Shown here piece by piece: positions 8,383-16,825 of a DNA stretch of 64,000 bases. The stretch covers positions 62,001-126,000 of the forward strand of contig NZ_VVIQ01000003.1 in NCBI RefSeq assembly GCF_009728485.1. The letters are read 5' to 3'. The translations under genes were made by a program, and so were the position numbers. How positions within the stretch are numbered: the stretch's first letter is position 1; every line of letters begins with the position of its first letter. The notes below the pieces were generated by a model, which was not told the origin of the DNA, did not search any database, and worked only from the letters and a program-made list of their open reading frames with translations. The DNA comes from Prevotella vespertina (GTDB lineage Bacteria; Bacteroidota; Bacteroidia; Bacteroidales; Bacteroidaceae).

Positions 8383-9633
8383 ATGATAAACATAACCATA
8401 CATCGTGGAGCTAATCAAATTGGTGGATGTATTACTGAAATTGCAACTACAAAAGCCAAAATTATCATTGATCTTGGTAGTAATCTACCAGGAAATAGGG
8501 TAAAGGAACTAACAGTAGAACAAGTTACTCAAATTACAGCGGATGCGGATGCAATATTCTACACCCACTATCATGGAGATCATATAGGTCTATTTCATCT
8601 TGTTCCAAACGACATTCCACAATACGTTGGTAAAGGAGCTTTGGAGGTTATCAAGTGCAAATATGATACACTTTCCAAACATATAGATACAAAGGAAGAG
8701 CAGAATACTATCAATCATATGCGTACATACTTTGCCAACGAACCTATACAAATCAAAGATATCCGAATTACCCCTTACTTCTGCAGTCATTCTGCCTTTG
8801 ATGCTTATATGTTTAAGATTGAATCTGAAGGGAAAGTTATATTACATACAGGTGACTTTCGAAATCATGGCTATCTAGGAAAAGGGTTAGACCGCATTCT
8901 GAAATATTATATCGGGCAAATAGACCTTCTCATAACCGAAGGAACTATGTTGGGACGGACGCAAGAGAAAGTATTACATGAAATGGATATCTTGTCTAAT
9001 ACCATAAAAGTTCTAAAACGGCATAAGTATGTTTTCGCACTCTGTTCTTCTACGGACTTAGAACGATTAGCCTCTTTTAAAGAAGCATGCAAATTAACAC
9101 ACAGAGTATTTTGTTGTGACCATTTCCTATCATCAATACTGGATATATTCACAAAATACACGAAGAGTAGTATCTTTAATTTTTCTAACAAATTCCTATT
9201 AAATCAATATAATGAACCAAAGGTTAGGGAATTTCTAATGAAGAGAGGTTTCTTAATACCTGTTAGAAGCAGCCAGATTGAACGTATAAAGAAACTGATA
9301 AATACTTACAATGACGCCCCTCCTTACCTGATTTACTCGATGTGGCAAGGATACCATAATGGGGAAAAAGAACACCTTAACCCACAAATCATTGCAATGC
9401 GGGAGCTCTTCAACGGAAGGATTTATGATGGGACTAGAGATGGTTTTCATACCAGCGGACATGCAGATCTTAAAACCCTTCGTAATGTATGTATAAGAAC
9501 AAATCCTCATACTGGAATTATATTCATCCACAAAGATTTTAGTTCTTCAATAGAAGCTTTGCATCTTCCTACAAGAATCCATTTAATAAGAGCAAATACA
9601 ATAAGAGACAATTTTGCGATTCGCATCTATTAG
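8383..9633 (+). CDS. Beta-CASP metallo-beta-lactamase fold hydrolase (RNase J/CPSF-like)
   Basis: A 416-residue protein with the zinc motif THYHGDHIG at residues 61-69, a further SHSAFD and HTGDFR pair near residues 131 and 152, and a late SGHADLKTL segment typical of beta-CASP enzymes, which act on nucleic acids (RNase J, CPSF73, SNM1). It is shorter than RNase J and lacks its C-terminal domain. It is the last of the three-gene set. Role in RNA or DNA cleavage is an inference from family. The sequence is AT-rich relative to the genes before 6.7 kb. Confidence 0.85.
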   Translation: MINITIHRGANQIGGCITEIATTKAKIIIDLGSNLPGNRVKELTVEQVTQITADADAIFYTHYHGDHIGLFHLVPNDIPQYVGKGALEVIKCKYDTLSKHIDTKEEQNTINHMRTYFANEPIQIKDIRITPYFCSHSAFDAYMFKIESEGKVILHTGDFRNHGYLGKGLDRILKYYIGQIDLLITEGTMLGRTQEKVLHEMDILSNTIKVLKRHKYVFALCSSTDLERLASFKEACKLTHRVFCCDHFLSSILDIFTKYTKSSIFNFSNKFLLNQYNEPKVREFLMKRGFLIPVRSSQIERIKKLINTYNDAPPYLIYSMWQGYHNGEKEHLNPQIIAMRELFNGRIYDGTRDGFHTSGHADLKTLRNVCIRTNPHTGIIFIHKDFSSSIEALHLPTRIHLIRANTIRDNFAIRIY

Positions 9634-9756
9634 ATAGTAGCAAATATCCAGTTGTATATACCCATATAGTAAAAACAAGAAATAACCATAAAGACTAACT
9701 AACGGCGATTACTTGTCTCCACTTCTATCAAGCTAACAAGCGAGAGCATGGCTATC

Positions 9757-10074
9757 AACACATTAATTATTCCCAAGCTCTCTCTTTATTATATCATAGG
9801 ATTCGATACATTCACTTCCACAAATATTGCCGACCGCACATGAGCATTGGATACAAGGTTCCACAGAACGCTCACTTCGAGCAAGGCACACAGAAAAGAG
9901 TGTGGAAGAAGAAAGTTTATCCTCAAAAAGATAGCAGGAATGAAAACAATCCACTATCTTTGCCAAGCCAGACAACAAATCGCTAGTGAAGGTGTATGTC
10001 AACCAGCATAAAACAGAATGATCCATTGAGGAGCATCCAGTATTGCAACACAAGCGAAGCCACAAGCTCTGCAT
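9757..10074 (-). CDS. Doubtful cysteine-rich small ORF
   Basis: An open frame of about 100 residues on the minus strand, starting at the ATG near 10074. It is unusually rich in Cys and Ser and has no family I recognise, no clear ribosome binding site and no neighbour on its strand. It occupies an otherwise empty 590-bp stretch between the beta-CASP gene and the island. It could be chance. The remainder of 9634-10127 shows nothing else I can support. Confidence 0.2.
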
Positions 10075-10127
10075 ATCCAATAAAGACCAAGTGTCTAGCT
10101 TTCCAGTAGACTTACAAAAAGGCTGTC

Positions 10128-10183
10128 TACTTATTCAGCTAATATAACAAAAAAGTGTCTAGCTAAATGAGGAAAAATCAATC
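10128..10183 (+). repeat. Left arm of 56-bp inverted repeat bounding the RHS island
   Basis: This 56-bp stretch equals the reverse complement of 27221-27276 at 50 of 56 positions, counted by eye. Shared core: TTATTCAGCTAATATAA. The two arms face each other across 17 kb that contains every RHS cassette and orphan gene of the island. Confidence 0.85.
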
Positions 10184-10224
10184 CTCACAAGGAGGTTGAT
10201 TCAAATAATAAATAAATTGAAGCA

Positions 10225-10551
10225 ATGGGATTATATAGTATATCTGGTTTTTTGACTATAAGTTTAGTTTGCTATCTATTCTATCGCTTAAGGCAATCGC
10301 AATGCAAAAAGTCTTTAATGTATTCAGTTGCCTATATAGTTTTATGTACTCTTCTTATTTCAGGCGTCATCGGGTTGTTTTATAGAGCACTAGAGGGCAT
10401 GAACTATATAATAGTAGGCATTATTATGATATGGATTTGCTCTAAGTCGCATCATTCTGGGGGAGGCGGTGAGTATATGTACATAAAAGGCTGGATTGGT
10501 GCAATCGCATCATTAATATATGGAATATTAAAAATATTAGACATGATATAA
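10225..10551 (+). CDS. Small membrane protein, island gene
   Basis: A 108-residue protein with three hydrophobic segments (about residues 5-18, 32-50 and 55-72) and a fourth at the C terminus. No family is recognised. A purine-rich AAGGAGG lies about 30 bp upstream. It is the first gene inside the inverted repeat. In the setting of RHS cassettes it may be an orphan immunity protein or a leftover of one; this is inference. Confidence 0.5.
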   Translation: MGLYSISGFLTISLVCYLFYRLRQSQCKKSLMYSVAYIVLCTLLISGVIGLFYRALEGMNYIIVGIIMIWICSKSHHSGGGGEYMYIKGWIGAIASLIYGILKILDMI

Positions 10552-10611
10552 ACAAGATGAAAGTCACAAAAAACTATAAAGTTCTATCTTATATGATCAA
10601 ACTAATTCTGT

Positions 10612-11037
10612 ATGAAAGTGTATAAAATCTTATCTTACATGTTTTTTAGTATATATACTATATCGAAGTATTCAGTTCTTTGGATGAAATATCCAAGAAG
10701 ACGGTATCGATATGCAGAGTGGTATTTAATAGATATAATCTTAAATGTTATAGGGGGAGTATTTCTCTGTATTTATTTAACTTTACAGTCTGTATCTATT
10801 CTGGCTTGGACGAAAACAGATAAGATAGGTTTGCTTCTTTTAATTATATTTCTCATACCTGTTATAAGCAAATTCTGTGAAAATAAAGTTTGTAATTCTC
10901 TTTCAAAGTATTACAAGACATACAAAAGTTTAAATAAAAACGTGAAGTGTCTGTATATGATACTTTCTTTGTGTACATGGTTGTTATCTTTAATTTTATT
11001 CATTGCTAGTATTATAATCTCCTTAGCAACCCTTTAG
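10612..11037 (+). CDS. Small membrane protein, island gene
   Basis: A 141-residue protein with about four hydrophobic segments, including a long one at the C terminus, and basic loops. No family is recognised. It begins 60 bp after the preceding membrane protein gene on the same strand; both are AT-rich, unlike the RHS core. It may be an orphan immunity protein against a membrane-acting toxin tip, by analogy with the two-helix protein after RHS cassette 1. Confidence 0.5.
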   Translation: MKVYKILSYMFFSIYTISKYSVLWMKYPRRRYRYAEWYLIDIILNVIGGVFLCIYLTLQSVSILAWTKTDKIGLLLLIIFLIPVISKFCENKVCNSLSKYYKTYKSLNKNVKCLYMILSLCTWLLSLILFIASIIISLATL

Positions 11038-11109
11038 CCCCCAATAAATTGATTCATTCAAACTAAAATGAAAGAACTTGCAAAGTTCTCGTAAAAATTA
11101 AATCATAAT

Positions 11110-11547
11110 ATGGAACAACTACCCTTCAACTTCGCTTCCGTTCCCCCTACATGGGAACTCTGTTTTAACAAAGACTGTCCACGCAAAGACACTTGTATGC
11201 GTTATTTTGTTGGTCAGCATCTACCAGACGATAAAACCGTGGGCTATGCCATCTATCCTAATGCGCTGCAAAAAGGCAAATGCAAGTTTTACGTGGAAAA
11301 ACGGGTGATACGAGCAGCATGGGGATTTCACAATTTATTCCTCAACGTAAAACGCGTGGACGACACTCCGATACGCAGAGAAATTCAGCAATATCTCGGT
11401 AGTCGCCCCACCTACTACCGCTACATGAACGGACAACTCACCCTCACACCCGAGCAGCAAGAGGGTATTATGAACATCTTCCGCTCGTATGGTTACACCG
11501 AAGAGTTAAGCTTCGACAACTACTTTACCCGTTATGCTTATGAATAA
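11110..11547 (+). CDS. DUF6078 family protein (second copy)
   Basis: A 145-residue paralogue of the protein at 2701-3129. Shared marks are the N-terminal cysteine cluster (CFNKDCPRKDTCMRYFV), the CKFYVEKRVIRAAWGFHNLF centre and the C-terminal IMNIFRSYGYTEELSFDNYF. Its base composition is less AT-rich than the island genes around it, so it may be a resident gene caught between insertions. An array of 22-bp palindromic units begins 40 bp after its stop, as also happens after the first copy. Function unknown. Confidence 0.75.
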   Translation: MEQLPFNFASVPPTWELCFNKDCPRKDTCMRYFVGQHLPDDKTVGYAIYPNALQKGKCKFYVEKRVIRAAWGFHNLFLNVKRVDDTPIRREIQQYLGSRPTYYRYMNGQLTLTPEQQEGIMNIFRSYGYTEELSFDNYFTRYAYE

Positions 11548-11586
11548 AATAGAGTATCATAATAGTCTCAAAGAATGAGACTCACA

Positions 11587-11669
11587 GTTTCATCCTATGA
11601 AACGCACCGTTCCATCCTATGAAACCCACCGTTTCACCCTATGGAACGCACCGTTTCATTGCTTGAAAC
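11587..11669. repeat. 22-bp period array B (four GTTTCATCCTATGAAAC-type units)
   Basis: Palindromic 17-bp units start at 11587, 11609, 11631 and 11653, exactly 22 bp apart, with 5-bp spacers mostly of the form SCACC. The same array, with three units, is at 26510-26570. Confidence 0.9.
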
Positions 11670-11736
11670 TCTATGGACATTCGTAAATGGTAAGTACATA
11701 CCTAAGACTGGTGCAAAGCCGTATGGCTTTTCCTTC

Positions 11737-11744
11737 TATCTTTG
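11737..11744 (+). promoter_or_regulatory. -7 box within the left promoter repeat
   Basis: TATCTTTG fits TAnnTTTG and lies 25 bp before the ATG at 11770. It is conserved in the second copy at 26638-26645. Confidence 0.6.
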
Positions 11745-11769
11745 GTTTTTCTAACACAAGAGGTAATAC

Positions 11770-12117
11770 ATGGATTCCATTCTATTTAAAAAAGTACTAT
11801 ATTGGGGAGCTGGAGGTATCCTTTGCCTTTTAGCATTTGTCTTTAATATTAAGGAACTCAACAATTTTGAGCCTTATAAGCAAGTATGCTACACATGTGC
11901 GTTTAATGTAAAAGTAACAAAAATAAAGAAGAGCCGCGATTATTATATCACTGGGGAAAATTTTAAGGGGAAAAGCATAGAGTTTGAAGTGTACGATGTT
12001 TGGGACTTAAAAGAACTTCAGGTTGGTGACAGTATTATTAAACAAAATGGGGAGTGGAAAATAAAAATAGTAAAAAGGGATACAACTCTTTTTATTAAAC
12101 CAGAATTTCCTGTATAG
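11770..12117 (+). CDS. Orphan small membrane-anchored protein
   Basis: A 115-residue protein with one N-terminal hydrophobic helix (about residues 10-28) followed by a polar, strand-rich domain with two Cys (CYTC near residue 38). No family is recognised. Its first codons come from the direct repeat shared with 26671. It has no toxin gene next to it, but a YD-repeat remnant follows at 12168, so it may be the surviving immunity gene of a lost cassette (inference). Confidence 0.55.
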   Translation: MDSILFKKVLYWGAGGILCLLAFVFNIKELNNFEPYKQVCYTCAFNVKVTKIKKSRDYYITGENFKGKSIEFEVYDVWDLKELQVGDSIIKQNGEWKIKIVKRDTTLFIKPEFPV

Positions 12118-12167
12118 TGATATAGAACTGTATTTTCAAAATATACAGTCTATACAAAGTTAAATAA

Positions 12168-12231
12168 GGGCACGGAGACGACCTATATATATACGACAAG
12201 CAGCGTGAACGTCTGCAGGTGATGAACCCTT
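12168..12231 (+). pseudogene. Remnant of an RHS YD-repeat gene
   Basis: About 64 bp closely match the YD core found intact at about 13354-13418, 18402-18466 and 21647-21711 (for example CGACAAGCAGCGTGAACGTC), with a few substitutions and an added C. Nothing on either side continues the match. It is debris from a deleted or recombined cassette. Confidence 0.85.
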
Positions 12232-12270
12232 ACATTGGATATTGAATTATGACGAGGAGTATAGTAAGAA

Positions 12271-13098
12271 ATGATTAAATATTACTTTAATAAATTGGGA
12301 ATATATATTAGCGTAATACAGTCTTTAGTGTTACTTTTTTCCATTCTTTGTTCTATTGATTATTACCATAAACAAGAAGTTATTGCTTCCACCCATCCTT
12401 TCTTTATTAAAAGAGAACAAATTATATCTCGAGGAGGTAACAGAAATGGTGTAAATATAAACATATTATATAACAATAAAGAGTATTACATAGGAATATC
12501 CCATAGCCAAGAATCAGACATAGAAAGTACTCCTCTATACTATGATGTAGACAGAGATCAAATTTTCACAAATAGCGAAACGATTTATGGGATAATTGTT
12601 TCTTGGATCACTTTTCTTTTGTCTTTTTTCTTATGGAAAGCAGTAAGACCGAAAAAGAAATATATTTGGGCTATTGACTCTAAGAACAAAAGACCTCAAG
12701 AAATGTCTTACAAAGGTATGATAACATGGTTGGATGGGAAACCATTCAAACTATGGTATAATTGTTCTTATTATAAGCTTACAAAGCAGGAGTACAGGAC
12801 ATTTGAAACAATTCTGAAGAAGGAGATGGACTGTAGCAACAATACATTGCCATATAACCATTATTTTGTACAATATTTCGGATATCAGAAAATGTATATG
12901 AAATATGTCTTTGCTAATTTGTATGCTTACGAAATCCACAATGAGCAAGGGATAATAAGAAGTAGGTATCGAACTATCTTTAATTCTGCAGATGGCGACC
13001 AAGGAGGACGGGACTTTGTTCAAGCTCACATAAATATAACCAATAAGAAAGTGGAACTTCTTAGTATAAACAGAGGAACAGAAATCAGCTATAAATAG
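12271..13098 (+). CDS. Two-helix membrane protein, island gene
   Basis: A 275-residue protein with hydrophobic helices near residues 10-30 and 108-125, a small domain between them and a polar C-terminal domain of about 150 residues. No family is recognised. It is AT-rich, follows a YD-repeat remnant and lies 35 bp before the truncated RHS gene 1. Position and topology suit an immunity protein left behind by an earlier cassette, but no function can be shown. Confidence 0.55.
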   Translation: MIKYYFNKLGIYISVIQSLVLLFSILCSIDYYHKQEVIASTHPFFIKREQIISRGGNRNGVNINILYNNKEYYIGISHSQESDIESTPLYYDVDRDQIFTNSETIYGIIVSWITFLLSFFLWKAVRPKKKYIWAIDSKNKRPQEMSYKGMITWLDGKPFKLWYNCSYYKLTKQEYRTFETILKKEMDCSNNTLPYNHYFVQYFGYQKMYMKYVFANLYAYEIHNEQGIIRSRYRTIFNSADGDQGGRDFVQAHINITNKKVELLSINRGTEISYK

Positions 13099-13132
13099 AC
13101 AGCTAAGATATAATGAGGGACACTATGTATAA

Positions 13133-14730
13133 CGAGCGTGGCGGACATCAGGACTTATGTCTATGGTGCTACCTATGACAGCTGGAACCGTGTGCAGACG
13201 ATGACTTATCCTGACGGTGAAGTGGTGACTTATCACTACAATGCTGCAGGACAGGTTGAGAGTCTTACGAGCAATAAACAGGGACGTCAGAGCGTTATTG
13301 TTGACAGGATAGGTTACGACAAAGAGGGTCATACGGTCTATACGAAGCTCGGTAACGGCACGGAGACTACCTATACCTACGACAAGCAGCGTGAACGTCT
13401 GCAGGTGATGAACCTTACAGCGGACGGTCAGGCTGTGATGGAAAACAGGTACCAGTATGATGCTGTGGATAATATCCTCGGTATCACGAATGCTGCCAAC
13501 CCAACGTCGCTTACAAAACTCAACAAGGCGAAGCTGGGAGGAAGGAGTTCGCATACGTATGAGTATGATGAGCTGAACCGCCTTGTTCATGCAAACGGTA
13601 AGGCAAAGCGTGCATCGTATGACATGGCGATGTCGTTCGGACGGATGAGTGAACCGCTGACCAAGGTACAGAAGGTGGACTCAACGACAACTGCTAAGTC
13701 TTATAACTTCGCTTATAAATATGAGGACAGTAACCACCCGACGGCTCCAACACAGATTGGTCACGATCATTACACGTATGATGCCAACGGTAATCCAACA
13801 CTGGTAACGAACGATTCGGCGAATACTACCCGTGAGATGTATTGGGATGAGGATAACCGCCTGATGGTCTTAAGCGATAATGGCAAGACGAGTCGTTATA
13901 CCTACAATGCTGCTGGCGAACGCATCATGAAAAGTTACGGTACGATGGAGGGTGTGTATATCAATGGTGCACCGCAGGGTATCACATTCCACGAGACGGA
14001 CAACTTCACACTTTATCCGGCAAGTATCCTCTCTGTTAACAAGAATAGATTCACGAAGCATTACTTTATCGGTGACAAGCGAATTGCCAGCCGTATCGGT
14101 ACAGGATTGTTTAACAACGTTTACGGACGCAACGGCTCATACGTAACGGCTGGTCAGCAGGACTATGCTGAACGTATGAATCAGATCCAGACACAGAAGG
14201 AAGCATACTATAAGAAGGTGGGTGTAGCTCCAGGTGTACCGACAGAGAAGGGTGCGTATGGTGATCCGGAGAACACGGGTGTTGGTTATAATGCCGTCCT
14301 CACAGAACTCGGCAACCATGATGTGCCACAGGGTTGGATTCAGACTCCACGCCCCAACACCACACCGAATACTAACCCCGGTCCACCTGTAAGCTGGAAT
14401 GACCCGAGTAATCCTGATGACCCACAGGCTGGTTATGGTTATATTCCTAATGACACTACGAAAGAAGAAACCTTCTTCTATCACAGTGACCACCTCGGCT
14501 CAACGTCCTACATCACAGATGATAAAGCCAACATCACACAGTATGGTGCTTACCTGCCATACGGTGAACTGTTGGTTGACGAGCATAGTAGCAGTGAAGA
14601 ACTGCCGTATAAGTTCAACGGCAAACAGTTTGATGAAGAGACTGGCTTGTATTATTATGGTGCAAGATACATGAATCCTATGGCAAGTCTGTGGTATGGA
14701 GTGGATCCGTTAGCAGAAAAGTATGTTCAA
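13133..14730 (+). repeat. RHS core repeat, copy 1
   Basis: This 1.6-kb stretch is nearly identical to 18177-19765 and 21423-23010 and in its last 0.86 kb to 24368-25230. Identity ends sharply after the GVDP codons, where the variable tips start. It starts at a point internal to copies 2 and 3. Confidence 0.9.
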
Positions 14731-15486
14731 ACTATCCCTTATCTATATGGTGGTGGGAATCCTATTAGGATCATTGACCCTAACGGAAAGGGATGGGTCG
14801 AAACAAAAGATAAGAAAACTTATTGGGATGAGAGGGTTAACTCAGCTAAGGATACAAAGTTTATTCCTAAGGGTGGTAAATTCTTGGGAAATACAGCAGA
14901 TATGTTTGATGATCAGGGACAATATAAATTTGGAGACGAACAAGGCAATATCCTTTCGTCTCATCCAATGGACGATGTTGTTGTTATTGGTGATAAGGAC
15001 TACAAATTCCATCATAGTTTCGGCTATCAACTCTTCGGTGATACAAGAAACTCAGATGGAGGTTTAGGACCTTGGAATCCAAGAAAAGTATACTTAGGGT
15101 TCACTTTCGATGCAACTGCAATGGCTATCAACTTAAGTTTTGAGATGGGATTTGCCTTGACTCCTGGACATCTCAGTACTTATGGTGATTTATCTGCTGG
15201 ATATTCTCCCTCATATATCGATATGGGCTTGGCAATGACTGCTGGATTTGATGATACTCCTACTGATTATAAGGGGCGAACTTGGTCCATGAGTTTACCT
15301 ACTATTGACGGATTAGGAGTATCTTTTGGCGGGACATACAACAAGACAGAAGGATTTAATTTCTCATCTGGAGCTATAAATTTTGGAACAAAGACTATAG
15401 TTCCAAGAATAGGTGTGACACAATTAGAAGGTGTTAGTATAAAATTTATTAATTTAGGATTTGAAAAAAATATAATTGGCAAATAG
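13138..15486 (+). CDS. 5'-truncated RHS/YD-repeat gene, cassette 1, with unique C-terminal tip
   Basis: The frame of up to 782 residues opens in the middle of the YD-repeat region (at VADIRTYVYGATYDSWNR), with a non-ATG first codon and no signal peptide or promoter just upstream. Residues 1-510 are YD repeats and the RHS core ending in LYYYGARYMNP and GVDPLAEKY. Residues from about 546 to 782 are a unique tip rich in Gly, Ser and hydrophobic residues with alternating strands (VYLGFTFDATAMAINLSF). I do not recognise the tip; together with a membrane-embedded partner gene 3 bp later, a membrane-acting toxin is a reasonable guess. It is probably silent or a recombination donor. Confidence 0.8.
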   Translation: MADIRTYVYGATYDSWNRVQTMTYPDGEVVTYHYNAAGQVESLTSNKQGRQSVIVDRIGYDKEGHTVYTKLGNGTETTYTYDKQRERLQVMNLTADGQAVMENRYQYDAVDNILGITNAANPTSLTKLNKAKLGGRSSHTYEYDELNRLVHANGKAKRASYDMAMSFGRMSEPLTKVQKVDSTTTAKSYNFAYKYEDSNHPTAPTQIGHDHYTYDANGNPTLVTNDSANTTREMYWDEDNRLMVLSDNGKTSRYTYNAAGERIMKSYGTMEGVYINGAPQGITFHETDNFTLYPASILSVNKNRFTKHYFIGDKRIASRIGTGLFNNVYGRNGSYVTAGQQDYAERMNQIQTQKEAYYKKVGVAPGVPTEKGAYGDPENTGVGYNAVLTELGNHDVPQGWIQTPRPNTTPNTNPGPPVSWNDPSNPDDPQAGYGYIPNDTTKEETFFYHSDHLGSTSYITDDKANITQYGAYLPYGELLVDEHSSSEELPYKFNGKQFDEETGLYYYGARYMNPMASLWYGVDPLAEKYVQTIPYLYGGGNPIRIIDPNGKGWVETKDKKTYWDERVNSAKDTKFIPKGGKFLGNTADMFDDQGQYKFGDEQGNILSSHPMDDVVVIGDKDYKFHHSFGYQLFGDTRNSDGGLGPWNPRKVYLGFTFDATAMAINLSFEMGFALTPGHLSTYGDLSAGYSPSYIDMGLAMTAGFDDTPTDYKGRTWSMSLPTIDGLGVSFGGTYNKTEGFNFSSGAINFGTKTIVPRIGVTQLEGVSIKFINLGFEKNIIGK

Positions 15487-15489
15487 ATT

Positions 15490-15948
15490 ATGAATATAAA
15501 ATATAAGATCTCTAAAGAGTCACTTGTTTTACAAGCCATAACAAGTTTCTTGCCATTAGGAGCATCTATGTTCTGCTTATTGAATATTAGTAAAAACTCA
15601 CCAATACTTTATATTGTATTTAGTTGGCTTTTTCTTTTAGTATTATTAGTATGTTCTATTAGTTTTTATTTTATATTCCAACGGTTATGGAATAAAGACT
15701 TCTTATATACTCAAAAGGATAGAATATATTTTTATGATTGTTTAAGAGCTAAGTATGTTGATGTGAAAATAGCCGATATAGCTGGAATTAATGATTATGG
15801 TCTTCCTATATATCCTTATACTATTCTTATCATTTATACAATTTATGGTAGAATATTTACATGTCCAGACCTTGCAGAAGGGGGTAAAGATAAAATCTCT
15901 GAAAGAATCTATGACATTATATATAAGACAGGGAATAATAGCGATTGA
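15490..15948 (+). CDS. Putative immunity protein 1, membrane protein
   Basis: A 152-residue protein beginning 3 bp after the RHS cassette 1 stop. Two adjacent hydrophobic helices span about residues 15-65, followed by a basic, strand-rich cytoplasmic domain (residues 75-145). No family is recognised. Tight coupling to the variable tip and absence from other cassettes support an immunity role. A membrane location suggests that the toxin acts on or at the inner membrane. Confidence 0.6.
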   Translation: MNIKYKISKESLVLQAITSFLPLGASMFCLLNISKNSPILYIVFSWLFLLVLLVCSISFYFIFQRLWNKDFLYTQKDRIYFYDCLRAKYVDVKIADIAGINDYGLPIYPYTILIIYTIYGRIFTCPDLAEGGKDKISERIYDIIYKTGNNSD

Positions 15949-16109
15949 TATTATGAACCTTATAGTGAGTGATTTTTTGATGTTAGGTAATAAAAAAGTT
16001 AGGTTTTGACAATGACAAATAGCCTTCTTGGGAGTCTTTTACAGCTTGTGATAGGTAAATAAGTGCTATGAATATATTCTAATATTTGATTAGATGTCCC
16101 ACAACTAGT

Positions 16110-16825
16110 CTAAAAACCCCAAGTTAGTTTTTGTTTTTAGTTGCTGTCACTTTTAACACTCTACGTAGACCGCTTGTTATCAATGCGTTGTGACATGGGG
16201 AGGAGTGACAGGAGTGACAGGAAAATTGAAAAACAGGTGTTTTTATGATGTTCGACTAACTATGCAGGGGGAGAGGTACTCGCTTGTTATGAAAGGGAAA
16301 AGAGCATAAGAAAGGTTGTAATAAAGATTCATAAATTGAGAATAACAGGTGGACTTTGACACGGTAAAAGATGCCCTTTTGCATGGTAAAAGGTGCTCTT
16401 TTGAGGTGTAAAAGACGCCCTTTTGCAGCGTAAAAGGGCACCTTTTAGAACGGCATTTGTAAGTCTTTGGTAAACAACGGACTACAAGTCTGTCTTCTTG
16501 GTATATCTCGTGATTTTATAGACATGTAGCTTGATTTTCCTGTAAACATATTTCAGATTAGTCTGTAATGGCACGGTGGTATGCATCGGGACGGCTAATC
16601 TTACGAGGACCTGCGCTGGAGCGTTTTACCATGAGCAGGCATATCCCATAACTATCAGTTCCCCTTTCTCCACTCAAACGCAAAAGCCGATTACATCGCA
16701 TTTCCGATTTTGCTGTCATTTCTGTCACTCTCTTTTTGCTTTTAACCGTCTGTATATAAGCTTATTACGCGAAGTGTTAAAAGTGACAGCAACTAAAAAT
16801 TAAACTTAATTAGGGGTTTTGATGC
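16110..16825. mobile_element. MITE-like element with long imperfect terminal inverted repeats
   Basis: About 120 bp at 16110-16235 align, inverted, with 16700-16825. The best block is GTTGCTGTCACTTTTAACAC at about 16140-16159 against GTGTTAAAAGTGACAGCAAC at about 16773-16792. Further matching blocks are rich in TGTCACT. The 0.45-kb centre contains no convincing gene but has a 22-bp palindrome array. It could be a non-autonomous transposon or the ends of a decayed element. It fills most of the 990-bp gap between immunity gene 1 and RHS cassette 2. Confidence 0.6.
16364..16451. repeat. 22-bp period array C (four GTAAAAGGTGCCCTTTTG-type units)
   Basis: Units start at 16364, 16386, 16408 and 16430, exactly 22 bp apart. 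Each has an AAAAG/CTTTT dyad; the last unit is a perfect AAAAGG-GCAC-like hairpin with CCTTTT. It lies inside the MITE-like element. Confidence 0.9.

Larger units (their letters stand above)
11573..11789 (+). repeat. Promoter-carrying direct repeat, left copy
   Basis: This 217-bp segment is repeated at 26496-26690 with high identity. It contains, in order, a 22-bp palindrome array, a TATCTTTG -7 box, a purine-rich ribosome binding site and the start codon plus first six codons of a gene. Downstream sequences differ completely, so a promoter-to-start module has been placed before two unrelated reading frames. The left copy has one more array unit. Confidence 0.9.

Noticed and set aside
11587..11669. 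Possible small CRISPR array
   Set aside because: The repeats are 17-bp palindromes with 5-bp spacers, far too short, and no cas genes are present in the window.
15791..16009. Alternative frame overlapping the end of immunity gene 1
   Set aside because: It overlaps a better-supported gene in another frame and shows no domain.
16256..16803. Short frames at 16256-16441 and 16576-16803
   Set aside because: They fall in the palindrome array and inverted-repeat element, have repetitive or low-complexity translations and no ribosome binding site.
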